Of a stretch of 64,000 nucleotides of DNA, positions 9,552-17,756 are shown piece after piece. The notes under the pieces were generated by a model. That model made no database searches and was not told the DNA's origin. It saw only the letters and a program-made list of their open reading frames with translations. The position numbers and the translations under genes are program-made. Within the stretch, counting starts at the first letter, position 1. Every line of letters begins with the position of its first letter. The stretch spans positions 1-64,000 of the forward strand of contig BQJC01000004.1 in NCBI GenBank assembly GCA_021604505.1. Direction: 5' to 3'. This DNA is from Nitrospinaceae bacterium. Its GTDB lineage: Bacteria; Nitrospinota; Nitrospinia; Nitrospinales; VA-1.

Positions 9552-9858
9552 ACAGCGTGACTCTGCTCCAGACTGTAAAACCACTCACAGCATTCTTTTT
9601 ATCTGAAGGTGATCCGCCTGTTTCAACAAAACCTCCGGATTTTCCACGGTTTGCCCCGTCTCCCACCTCAAAAAACCCCGAATCGCCTTATATTGTAAGC
9701 CTCTGATAAACTACATTTAATATTCCTATCCACCCGAAAATATAGTATTCTTTTGGGATACCCCAATACCACGGTTTGGAAACCTGGAGTTAAGGTATAG
9801 CTAATTCCTTGATTAAATTAGACTTAAAATTTCTATTTTCCTTTGGAGGACGTTGCCA
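9552..9858. other. Intergenic region, no feature recognised
   Basis: About 300 bp, AT-rich towards its right end, containing the Shine-Dalgarno GGAGGA at 9845-9850 for the next gene. I see no hairpin with a T-run and no repeat shared with the rest of the window. Confidence 0.4.
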
Positions 9859-10497
9859 ATGCGGGTCCTGATCCTTACACTTATTTTATTTTTTTCCAGC
9901 TCTCTTCCTCTTTATGCGAAATGTACCAAGGAAGAGGTGTGCGCTCTGGTGGGTAAAATGAACCACTTCGCCATTCTGGATAAATGTCCCGCTGCCGGCC
10001 CCATGCTGGTGGAGTGTAGGCAGGTTTCCAAAGAAACCGTGGAAGACCTGCCCGAACCCAACTTTGTCGACAACGGCGACGGCACGATCACCGATACCGT
10101 CAACAAATTGCTATGGTTAAAAAAAGGCCGCTTTGATAAAAAATTAAAACTCAAAGACGCGAAGGCCGAAGCAAATATGGCCGAAGAGGCAGGACGCAAC
10201 GGGTGGCGGCTTCCCACCCTGCCGGAACTGAAAACCCTGCTCTATAAAGAAAGAGTGATCAACGCCAGCGGTAAAAAGGCCTGGATCAATCCCTTGTTTG
10301 ATGACGGGTTGGGTCACTACTACTGGACGACGACGACCTGTGACCAGGTTTCCGTCATTAAAGACCGCTACCAGGAAAAGATCTGCCAGGAGGGTGACAA
10401 GGCCGCATGGTTTGTCCACTTCAACATCAATGCGGTTGGGTGGTTTCATACCGACCTGGAACGGCCCTTCGTCTGGCTGGTACAGGAAGCAAAGTAA
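9859..10497 (+). CDS. Secreted DUF1566 (Lcl C-terminal) domain protein
   Basis: The ATG at 9859 has GGAGGA eight bases upstream and gives 212 residues with a signal peptide (about 1-20, ending LYA). The mature part has the DUF1566 hallmarks: NFVDNGDGTITDTVNKLLW, GRNGWRLPTLPELKTLL, INPLFDD, YYWTTT and WFVHF. This fold is common in secreted bacterial proteins and is related to C-type-lectin-like domains; its ligand is unknown. An in-frame TTG two codons earlier is too close to the ribosome-binding site. Confidence 0.85.
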   Translation: MRVLILTLILFFSSSLPLYAKCTKEEVCALVGKMNHFAILDKCPAAGPMLVECRQVSKETVEDLPEPNFVDNGDGTITDTVNKLLWLKKGRFDKKLKLKDAKAEANMAEEAGRNGWRLPTLPELKTLLYKERVINASGKKAWINPLFDDGLGHYYWTTTTCDQVSVIKDRYQEKICQEGDKAAWFVHFNINAVGWFHTDLERPFVWLVQEAK

Positions 10498-10687
10498 GCG
10501 GCTTAATCTTTTTGAGTTCCTTTTACTCCCAGCCCTCGGGCAGGGTCACACCCTCTCCACTCCTGGCTGTTATTAAACGAAGGAAAAATGAATCCTATCC
10601 ATCCGCAAAATCATCAACACCTGTGCGGCCAGGGTTGAGTTTTGAGAAAGCCTCCATCATCATCAGCGCTCCGCATCGATATCCCTC

Positions 10688-12202
10688 TTGAAAAACCTTA
10701 ATTTTCAAGGTAAACAATTGAAATCATTAGAGAGTTTTAATTTAGACAACACGTTTGCCCAATTGGGGCCGGAGCTCTACCAGCTCAAATCCCCGGACCC
10801 GGTCTCGGAGCCCTATCTCGTCGATTTTAATCCTGAAGGGGCCCGGCTCATCGGTCTGGACCCAAAAGAAGCGGACCGGCCCGAGTTTGTCGAATATTGC
10901 GCCGGCAACAAACTGTTCCCCGGTTCCAAACCGCTGGCGATGGCGTATTCAGGCCATCAATTCGGAGTCTACAACCCGCGCCTGGGGGATGGCAGAGGGC
11001 TTTTATTGGGCGAAGTGACTAACGGCGACGGACATAAATGGGACATCCACTTGAAGGGAGCCGGACCGACCCGCTTTGCCAGGGGATTTGACGGACGCGC
11101 TACCCTGCGCTCTTCCATCCGCGAATACCTGGCCGGGGAAGCCCTGCATGGCTTGAAGATACCGACCACCCGCTCGCTGGCCATCGTCGGTATCCGTGAG
11201 CTGATTTACCGGCAAACGCCCGAACTGGCGGCTGTCCTGGTGCGCATCAGCGATTCGCACATCCGCTTCGGCAGTTTCGAGTTGTTCCATTACACGAACG
11301 ATCCCGGAAGGGTCAAAGAGCTTGCCGATCATGTCATTCAACGCCATCACCCGGACATCGAAAACGAAGCGGACAAATACCAACTGCTCTTTAGGCGGGT
11401 GATGACGTCGACCGTTCAGCTCATCGCCAGATGGCAGGCGGCGGGATTTGTCCACGGCGTGATGAACACCGACAACATGTGCATCACCGGCGTTACGTTT
11501 GATTACGGTCCGTACGGATTCATCGATCATTTCGATCCGCGTTACACCCCCAACACATCGGACAGCCACGGACGCTACGCTCTCGGCAAACAGGCAGAGA
11601 TCGGTTACTGGAATTTGAGCAAATGGGGGGAAACTTTATGCGGACTGGTCGACCCTGAAGACATCCTGGAAGAAATGGCGCAATATCAACCGATGTACAA
11701 CAGCTTTTACCGCGAACTCATGGGACAAAAACTCGGTCTCGCTGTTCTCGATCAGGAATTTGCGGACCTGATGGGCAAGCTGTTTGAACTTCTGTTCAAC
11801 AACCCGGTGGACTACACCAATTTTTTCCGTGGGCTGTCCAATTACCCGGAAGGAAATTTTTCAGGACTGCTCCATGCCTTCAATGACCAGAAAGAAATTA
11901 AAGACTGGCTGGACCGCTATGGTAAATTGATCGACCGGGAAGGGTCAGCGTTTGAAGAGCGCAAAGATAAAATGGATGCCGTGAACCCCAAATTTCTTCT
12001 GCGGCAATATTTATTACAGAGAGCGATCGATAAGGCGCTCAAGGAATCGGATTTTTCTGAAATCCAGCGCTTGCGGGTTCTCCTGGAGGACCCATTCAAT
12101 GACAGGCCGGAGATTTTCAAACAATACGGTATCGACCCCGAGTTTTACGCCTCGGACACCCCGGACTCTCAGCTCGGCATGCAGCTCAGCTGTTCCGCCT
12201 GA
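10688..12202 (+). CDS. selO: Protein adenylyltransferase SelO (YdiU/UPF0061)
   Basis: This 504-residue pseudokinase-fold enzyme transfers AMP to hydroxyl groups of target proteins. Family signatures are visible: YSGHQFGVYNPRLGDGR, LKGAGPTRFARGFDGRATLRSSIREYL, MNTDNMCITG and DYGPYGFIDHFDPRYTPNTSD. The C-terminus ends SCSA, with a Cys where eukaryotic SelO carries selenocysteine. The start is a TTG at 10688 without a good ribosome-binding site; a TTG at 10718 is an alternative, and homology begins at about residue 14. The gene stands alone on its strand. Confidence 0.95.
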   Translation: MKNLNFQGKQLKSLESFNLDNTFAQLGPELYQLKSPDPVSEPYLVDFNPEGARLIGLDPKEADRPEFVEYCAGNKLFPGSKPLAMAYSGHQFGVYNPRLGDGRGLLLGEVTNGDGHKWDIHLKGAGPTRFARGFDGRATLRSSIREYLAGEALHGLKIPTTRSLAIVGIRELIYRQTPELAAVLVRISDSHIRFGSFELFHYTNDPGRVKELADHVIQRHHPDIENEADKYQLLFRRVMTSTVQLIARWQAAGFVHGVMNTDNMCITGVTFDYGPYGFIDHFDPRYTPNTSDSHGRYALGKQAEIGYWNLSKWGETLCGLVDPEDILEEMAQYQPMYNSFYRELMGQKLGLAVLDQEFADLMGKLFELLFNNPVDYTNFFRGLSNYPEGNFSGLLHAFNDQKEIKDWLDRYGKLIDREGSAFEERKDKMDAVNPKFLLRQYLLQRAIDKALKESDFSEIQRLRVLLEDPFNDRPEIFKQYGIDPEFYASDTPDSQLGMQLSCSA

Positions 12203-12222
12203 ACAACAGATAAAACCGTTTT

Positions 12223-12253
12223 CACCGCAAAGGCGCAGAGAACGCAAAGAAAA
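12223..12253 (+). repeat. Dispersed repeat R1, copy 3
   Basis: It starts CACCGCAAAGGCGCAGAG and continues AACGCAAAGAAAA. It matches the copies at 7840-7868 (+) and 7934-7966 (-). Confidence 0.8.
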
Positions 12254-12389
12254 CCAGAAAAATGCGCAGAATTACAGGATAATAGCGGATCAAAAACTCC
12301 CTTCAGCGAAGAGACCTTTGCAGAGGAGAAAAAATCCCTCGAATCCTTTTTAAAAAAGGGGAACCTGCTATACTCCCCTTCTGCGAATA

Positions 12390-12442
12390 CCTGTTCCGGG
12401 CATGAAGGCAGGGGTAAAATATCACCAGGGTCGCGGGGATTT
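12390..12442 (-). repeat. Dispersed repeat R3, copy 1
   Basis: On the minus strand this ~50-bp element contains TGATATTTTACCCCTGCC followed by TTCATGCCCGG. It closely matches plus-strand copies at 58683-58735 and 59317-59367. Confidence 0.8.
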
Positions 12443-12517
12443 CACCCATTGGAAACAATACGAGCAACCCCATAAAAATTATCGATTCGTATTTTATTTA
12501 AAGAAAGGATGAATTGA

Positions 12518-12745
12518 ATGATTCAACTGGAAGCAGAGATCACTGAAATTGCCTCTCCGCCCAACAAAGCGGACCAATTCCGCGAACTCACCCTCTGGCT
12601 GCCGGAATCCGAAGAACACGTCGAGATGACAGTTGCCTTGACGGAGTTTCAGAGCGCCGGGTTCAGCGAAGGGGATAAGATATCCATCAAGCTGGAAAAA
12701 AAGTTCGACATCGACTCCCTGACCCAGGACTTGATGAATATGTGA
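12518..12745 (+). CDS. Small acidic hypothetical protein
   Basis: This 75-residue protein is preceded by AAAGGA about nine bases before the ATG. It is acidic, with predicted beta-rich content (IQLEAEITEI, VEMTVALTEF, DKISIKLEKKFDI) and no membrane segment or signal peptide. I do not recognise the family. It stands alone between repeat-rich intergenic DNA and a CNNM gene. Confidence 0.6.
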   Translation: MIQLEAEITEIASPPNKADQFRELTLWLPESEEHVEMTVALTEFQSAGFSEGDKISIKLEKKFDIDSLTQDLMNM

Positions 12746-13251
12746 TTGGCCCTACCCTTCTTTTCCCCAGCCTTCTAAAAGACTCAAAATCTTTTTATAA
12801 AGAGCGGAAAAACCTGAAAACCTATTTGACAGGATCAACGGGATGAACAGGATGAAACACCAAAACCTTTTCATGTCTCATGCAAAGGGATAAAATCCGC
12901 TGTTATTATGTCAATCCTGTCTAATTTAACAAAACTTGTCAGCCGAGGCCGCGACTTTCACACTAGTTCGGGCTTTCTCTGTTAAAAAAATTTACTTGAT
13001 TGTCGAAACGTCGCACATCTTTTTAATTTCCGCTGTTACCCTCCAGCAATGAACCATGGGATAACGATCCGACAATGGATTGCACAGCAAGCCGCGGCAT
13101 GACCCGGATCACTTTTTCGTTTCAATCAGTTAAAATGTTAAAGTGGCGATGGAAACCCAGTACAATGACGTTCAGGAGTTGTTGGCAATAATGTCCCTGG
13201 GACAGAAATCGAAGGAGCGTCCTGTTGTAACTTGAGAACTCAGAAAAGCAT
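12746..13251. other. Intergenic region (506 bp) with a short internal repeat
   Basis: Near 12828-12855 there is an imperfect tandem of GACAGGATCAACGGGATGAA-type units, a motif often dispersed in bacterial genomes. Just before it, AAAGActcaaaaTCTTT (near 12778-12796) is a weak hairpin. No gene or clear promoter was found. Confidence 0.4.
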
Positions 13252-14538
13252 ATGGACGTAATTAATAATTTTTTCATTCTGGTTGCACTTGTGATGCTGT
13301 CCGGATTTTTTTCAGGCGCCGAGACCGCCTTAATTTCTCTGCGTCCGGCACAAATCCGGAATATGGTTAACGCAGGACGAAAAGGCGCTGGCCTGGTTGA
13401 GCGCATCAAAGCCAACCCGCAGAAATTGTTAATCACGATCTTGATCGGAAACAACGTGGTCAACATTGGAGCCTCCGTACTGGCCACGGTGATGGCTACG
13501 GAACTGCTCGGTCATGGGGTGATACCCTTGGTGACGGGGGTCCTGACTTTAGTCATTCTGGTTTTTGGCGAAATCATCCCTAAAACCTTTTGTTACAAAA
13601 ACGCGGAAACTTTTTCTCTGATAGCAGCGTTCCCGCTTTTTATTCTGGAAAAAATTCTCTTTCCCCTGATCTGGCTCATGGGAAAATTGATCACTTGGAT
13701 TAACAGAGTTTTGGGTATCGAGCACAAAAAGGAAAATGTGGTTTTTGAGGAAGAACTGCGGACGATGGTGGATTTGAGCGCAGAAGAGGGGGCCTTGGAA
13801 ATTTCCGACGCGGAGATGATCGACCGTGCCATGGAATTTGGGGATACCCTGGTTCAACAAGTGATGACCCCACGAGCCCAAATCTGTGGTATCGAGGAAA
13901 ACCAGACCATCCGGCAAACTCTGGAGACCATGATCAATCAGGGTCTTCATTCCCGGTTGCCGGTCTATCGCAAAACCCTGGATAACCCGGTAGGCGTGGT
14001 TACCATACGTGAAATGATCCGGCTGTATATCGCCCCGAATACAATCGACAGACAACTGAAGGACTTAAAACTGTCCTCCCCGATAGTGGTGCCGGTCACA
14101 CAGTCGATCAAAGAACTTTATAATGAACTCCGGGTTAAAAGAACGCACCTGGCTCTGGCGTTGGATGAACACGGTTCTGTGGTGGGTCTCATCACCATGG
14201 AGGATATTGTGGAAGAGGTAATGGGTGAGATCCAAGACGAAACCGATTCCGAGGAATTACAGCGTATCACCCGGCGCGGAGAAAACTCATGGTCTGCCAG
14301 CGGAAATGTGGAACTACAGGAATTTGTGAAAACGACAGGAATCTGGCTGGGTGAGGAAGGGGTTGAAAAAACGGAAGAGGAGAAAAGAAAATCACTCAGT
14401 TTGTTATTTTTGGAAAAATATCAAAGAATGCCAAGGTTGGGGAAAACGGTTTCAATTAACAACTGTAACTTAATTGTGGAAAGCATTGACCGTCATAAAA
14501 TCAGTAAAATTCGAATTGATTTACAAGTGAATAATTGA
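13252..14538 (+). CDS. CNNM/CorC-family transporter with CBS pair (paralogue 1)
   Basis: This 428-residue protein has an N-terminal DUF21/CNNM membrane domain (about 1-150, with GFFSGAETALISL and the FGEIIPKTF signature). A CBS pair follows at about 200-330 (VMTPRAQI, VVGLITMEDIVEEVMGEI), then a C-terminal CorC/HlyC domain (about 345-425). The family is linked to Mg/Co export or regulation of Mg transport; older annotations call it hemolysin. Two further paralogues lie at 20534 and 21886. Confidence 0.92.
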   Translation: MDVINNFFILVALVMLSGFFSGAETALISLRPAQIRNMVNAGRKGAGLVERIKANPQKLLITILIGNNVVNIGASVLATVMATELLGHGVIPLVTGVLTLVILVFGEIIPKTFCYKNAETFSLIAAFPLFILEKILFPLIWLMGKLITWINRVLGIEHKKENVVFEEELRTMVDLSAEEGALEISDAEMIDRAMEFGDTLVQQVMTPRAQICGIEENQTIRQTLETMINQGLHSRLPVYRKTLDNPVGVVTIREMIRLYIAPNTIDRQLKDLKLSSPIVVPVTQSIKELYNELRVKRTHLALALDEHGSVVGLITMEDIVEEVMGEIQDETDSEELQRITRRGENSWSASGNVELQEFVKTTGIWLGEEGVEKTEEEKRKSLSLLFLEKYQRMPRLGKTVSINNCNLIVESIDRHKISKIRIDLQVNN

Positions 14539-14769
14539 CATGTGTGATTCATAGACATTGTTTCAGGTTAAAGTTATTTAAAACCTGATATGAAAGCAGT
14601 CGCAATTAAGGTGAAGAGAGTTTCTTGATTCCTTCCCACCCCTCCGACAGTCACCCAATGGGTGCTCCTCACAGACAGGGAGGAATTGAGGTTTACCCTT
14701 CGAAATACCCCTTCAGGGCCATGAAGGAAGTGGTCGAATATGACAAACTCAGGGGGTGCATTCCCAAAC

Positions 14770-16131
14770 CTAATTCGACGCAGATTGCGGGTTTTTGTCT
14801 TTCAACTCATTCAACCGGGTGATGAGCGGTTGCGCCTTGAGCGGTTTTCCCATCTTGCGGTAGAGATTGGCCAGGTTGTTCAGCGACACACGAATATTAG
14901 GATGGTTCGGCCCCAGGGATTTTTGCCAGATCTCAAACGACCGCTTATAAAGAGGTTCGGCCTTTTCGTACTCGCCTTTTCCGAAATACAATCCCGCCAG
15001 GTTGTTGAGCGCCGTGCCAACGGAAGGATGCTCCTGGCCGTAGGCCTTTTCCTTAATCTCCAGAGACCGCTCAAGAAGCGGTTCTGCTTGGGAGAAATAG
15101 CCCATCTTGCGATACAACTCCGCCAGATTGTTGAGCGCCTGAGCCACCTGCGGATTATCCGGTCCCAAGGCTTTTTCCTTGATGTTGACCGCCCGCAAAT
15201 AATAAAGCTCCGCTCGGGTGTGATCGCCCATGCTGTAAAAAAGTCCGGCCAGGTTGTTGTAAGAGGATGCAACTTTGGGGTGTTCCTCGCCAAAGATTTC
15301 TTCCCGTATCTTCAAGGACCGTGCATATAAGGGCTCGGCTTTTTCAAAGTCATTCTGCTTGCGGTAAAACTCCGCCAAGTTGTTCAGGGAATTGGCCACA
15401 TTGGGGTGGTATTCCCCGAGCGTCTTTTCATAAATCGCCAGGGATCTCTGGTATAAGGCCGCCACTTTGGAAAATTCTCCAGTTTGGTAGTAAAACAATG
15501 CAATGTTATTCAGAGAATTGGCCACACTGGGATGGTCTACGCCGTAAGCTTTCTCCCAGATTTCCAGGGATCGTTTATAAAGCGGTTCGGCTTCCGTAAA
15601 CCGCCCGGTCTTGCGGTACAACTCACCAAGATTGTTAAAAACGCTTGCCACCAGAGGATGATCCTCCCCTACTTTTTTCACCCGGATCCTGATTGCCGTT
15701 TTATAAAGAGGCTCCACTTTTCTATACTGTCCCAACTGGTAATACAATTGTCCCAGACTGTTTAATGTTTCAGCCGTATCCAGATGATCCGGTCCCAGAG
15801 AAGTTTTTCTGATTTTCAGGGTGCGTTGAAAGAGAGGTTTCGCCTTAGCGTAACTCCCGGTTTGAAGATAAATCTGTGCCAGTTTTTGCAGAACTTCCGC
15901 CACGTATGGGTCTTCCGGGCCGTAATCTTGTTCTCTATCCTGCCATTCCTGCTTCCCCAAACGAATCGCTTCCTCATAATTCCCCTGCCTGGAAAGAGAT
16001 TCTATTCTTTGCAGCACGCGATCGCCTTCCGGTTGAGATTCATCCTGCGCCCAGGCGGCCACGGGTCCCCAGAAAAAAATGGACAACAAAATACTGATTA
16101 AAGTTTTCTTGAATAGGTGAGGATTTTTCAT
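14770..16131 (-). CDS. Secreted kinesin-light-chain-type TPR protein
   Basis: This 453-residue protein has a signal peptide (about 1-28, ending AWA) followed by about nine 42-residue TPR units. Each carries a phrase like EHPxVAxSLNNLAxLYxxxGxYxKAEPLYxRSLEI. The repeats cover residues 65 to 440 with little else, which fits a periplasmic scaffold for protein contacts; the partner is unknown. The units are regular enough to suggest expansion by duplication. It is monocistronic and minus-strand, between plus-strand genes. Confidence 0.88.
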   Translation of the reverse strand: MKNPHLFKKTLISILLSIFFWGPVAAWAQDESQPEGDRVLQRIESLSRQGNYEEAIRLGKQEWQDREQDYGPEDPYVAEVLQKLAQIYLQTGSYAKAKPLFQRTLKIRKTSLGPDHLDTAETLNSLGQLYYQLGQYRKVEPLYKTAIRIRVKKVGEDHPLVASVFNNLGELYRKTGRFTEAEPLYKRSLEIWEKAYGVDHPSVANSLNNIALFYYQTGEFSKVAALYQRSLAIYEKTLGEYHPNVANSLNNLAEFYRKQNDFEKAEPLYARSLKIREEIFGEEHPKVASSYNNLAGLFYSMGDHTRAELYYLRAVNIKEKALGPDNPQVAQALNNLAELYRKMGYFSQAEPLLERSLEIKEKAYGQEHPSVGTALNNLAGLYFGKGEYEKAEPLYKRSFEIWQKSLGPNHPNIRVSLNNLANLYRKMGKPLKAQPLITRLNELKDKNPQSASN

Positions 16132-16526
16132 AATTCAAACCCGTTTAAGTGGAAGCGGAAAATTACAAACCGTTTTATCTAATGGTTTTCCATAGACTTT
16201 AACAAATAAACAATGGGATTGACACTCCTGATTCACCTTTTACGGGTTTCATTTACAGAAACCCCCTGATAGGGGTACATTAGCATTCAATCTATGAACA
16301 TTGCTCTAAAACCGCAAAGTTTTGTTGTTTGTTTTGGAGCCCGGATTTTGACGCAGGGTTAATTAAAACAACAATATTTGGCAGTGGTGGTGTCAAAATT
16401 TTTGCTATTTCCAATGCATCGTTCCGCATTCCGTTAAAGATCAACTTGCAACGAAAATTTAAAAACCCATTTAGAATAAAGGTCTTGTAGCACCAGAACC
16501 CCATATCGGTTTCTATCCTTCCAAAA
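16132..16526. other. Intergenic region upstream of the candidate sigma-54 RNA
   Basis: AT-rich DNA without a supported gene. At 16377-16397 an imperfect dyad, TTTGGCA-N7-TGTCAAA, lies about 130 bp before the -24 element at 16527, a usual distance for an enhancer-binding-protein site. That reading is inference. Confidence 0.4.
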
Positions 16527-16542
16527 TGGCATGCCCCTTGCA
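16527..16542 (+). promoter_or_regulatory. Sigma-54 (RpoN) promoter
   Basis: TGGCATGCCCCTTGCA matches the -24/-12 consensus, with GG and GC exactly 10 bases apart. Transcription would start near 16553. The next coding start is about 400 bp away, and a terminator-like hairpin lies between. Confidence 0.65.
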
Positions 16543-16552
16543 CTTAGAATAG

Positions 16553-16852
16553 GAATAACTTCCAAAAAAACAATTATTTGTACTAGGGCCGTTGCGGGAT
16601 GAATCGAAGGCAGGGGGAGGCGCCGGAGGGAGGGGTGAAGGTCTCCTTTTCAAGGGCAGACCTGGACGGATTCAGGGGGGCTCGCGTCCCCCACCGTTTA
16701 AAAAACTCTTCCCGGCAGTTCGAAGAGAAATCAGGCTCGACAACAATATTTCAGTACCGGATCGGAAACCACCCAGCGGATTGTTTTAAAATACTTGTCT
16801 CCTCAAAAGACTTGTTCCTCCAAAGACCGCTGGGTGGTTTCCGAATTTTTTT
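16553..16852 (+). ncRNA. Candidate sigma-54-dependent small RNA with anti-Shine-Dalgarno loop
   Basis: Starting just after the RpoN site, the region can form successive hairpins: GGTCT/AGACC (16640-16662), GGGGG/CCCCC (16676-16692) and CTCTTC/GAAGAG (16706-16727). A perfect 18-bp stem (16762-16779 with 16827-16844) follows, and then TTTTTTT. The 47-nt loop of the last stem contains CTCCTC (16799-16804) and TCCTCC (16816-16821), both complementary to ribosome-binding sites, inside a repeated ACTTGT unit. Small open frames overlap it but look non-coding. I do not recognise an RNA family; 6S, tmRNA, SRP, RNase P and glycine riboswitch signatures were looked for and not seen. It could instead be a long attenuated leader of the ACT-domain gene. 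Confidence 0.5.
16762..16852 (+). terminator. Perfect 18-bp stem with T-run
   Basis: The arms 16762-16779 and 16827-16844 are exact reverse complements, followed by a seven-T run. The 47-nt loop is much longer than in ordinary terminators. It lies 97 bp before the GTG of the double-ACT gene. Confidence 0.75.
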
Positions 16853-16948
16853 CTTCCCGTAATTAGAAGAATCCACCCAAAGCAAGTGCATTGATTTCCG
16901 TTTTGAAGTAATATCTCTCTGAAATTAAATTTTTTAGAAGGTTTTACC

Positions 16949-17473
16949 GTGGACAATTGGTACATGCTCACTCTGGTGGGAAAAGATCGACCGGGCATCG
17001 TCGCCCGTCTGAGCACCGCTCTGTGCCGGGGCGGATGCAACCTCGGCGACTCATCCATGGCCCGCCTGGGAAATAATTTCACCATCATGTTGATGGTCCA
17101 GTTTGAGAAAACCGCCCAGGACCTGGAAAAAATTGTGGCTCCTGTAGCAAAGGAACTCGACCTGCACAGTCATGTGGACCCCATCGAAGGGGGAGAGCAT
17201 TTTCTAATCCAGCCGAACGTCCGTATTAGCGTTTATTGTTCGGACCGGCCCGGGATCATGGAGGAAGTCACCTCCGCTTTGACGGAAGCCGGGCTGAACA
17301 TCCTCAATCTCGATTCCAATATCGGGATCGAAAAAGACAAGCCCACTTATTATATTCATATAGAAGGCGTCGCCTCGGACGGCATCGACCCTCTTTATGA
17401 AGCGCTGGAAGTCCTCTCCCAGGAAAGAAAAATGCAAACGCAATTGATTCCAATCGATACGCTTCTTGGCTGA
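16949..17473 (+). CDS. Double ACT-domain regulatory protein (GcvR-like)
   Basis: This 174-residue cytoplasmic protein has two ACT domains (about 4-80 and 90-170). Each opens with a GKDRPGIVARLS / CSDRPGIMEEVT motif where amino acids typically bind. The arrangement matches the glycine-cleavage repressor GcvR and related formyltetrahydrofolate-type ACT proteins. GcvR acts by binding a partner regulator, not DNA. The start is a GTG at 16949. The terminator-like stem 97 bp upstream may limit readthrough into it. Confidence 0.8.
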   Translation: MDNWYMLTLVGKDRPGIVARLSTALCRGGCNLGDSSMARLGNNFTIMLMVQFEKTAQDLEKIVAPVAKELDLHSHVDPIEGGEHFLIQPNVRISVYCSDRPGIMEEVTSALTEAGLNILNLDSNIGIEKDKPTYYIHIEGVASDGIDPLYEALEVLSQERKMQTQLIPIDTLLG

Positions 17474-17671
17474 AACCGGTCCCTTCCCCCCGAAAACCCG
17501 CAAAAATTTCCCATTTTGAGCCTCACGGCTCGCTCCCCACAGTTTTTTTTCACCTAGACAAAACTTAAAAAATGACAAGTTTTTCCCAAAATGTATGATT
17601 TTTTGCAAATTAAAAACCAATCCGCTCCGCCAATGTAAATGTAACTCCTTTATTTTTAATGTTTTATGGTT

Positions 17672-17687
17672 TGGCACGAAGAATGCT
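17672..17687 (+). promoter_or_regulatory. Sigma-54-type promoter before the TPR lipoprotein gene
   Basis: TGGCACGAAGAATGCT has the GG-N10-GC spacing of RpoN sites, with ATGC in place of TTGC at -12. Transcription would start near 17698, about 60 bp before the gene. Confidence 0.55.
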
Positions 17688-17756
17688 TATTAATATAATG
17701 AACTTATCCGGTTTTGAAAAATTCTTATCGATTTCCAGGTGGATGAAAGGACAACA

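Larger units (their letters stand above)
12203..12517. other. Repeat-rich intergenic region
   Basis: It holds R1 copy 3 (12223-12253), an A/T palindrome with G/C ends at about 12342-12360, and a minus-strand copy of repeat R3 (12390-12442). No gene is seen. Confidence 0.6.

Noticed and set aside
12828-12855. CRISPR array
   Set aside because: The short GACAGGATCAACGGGATGAA-like units are adjacent, few and without spacers; no cas genes are near.
14740-15330. Plus-strand repetitive open frame
   Set aside because: Shadow of the TPR repeats on the minus strand; its periodicity mirrors theirs.
16560-16850. 6S RNA, tmRNA, RNase P or glycine riboswitch
   Set aside because: Looked for their signature segments and found none; only generic hairpins match.
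16592-16862. Short overlapping plus-strand open frames
   Set aside because: They run through strong hairpins and lack ribosome-binding sites; the region reads better as RNA.
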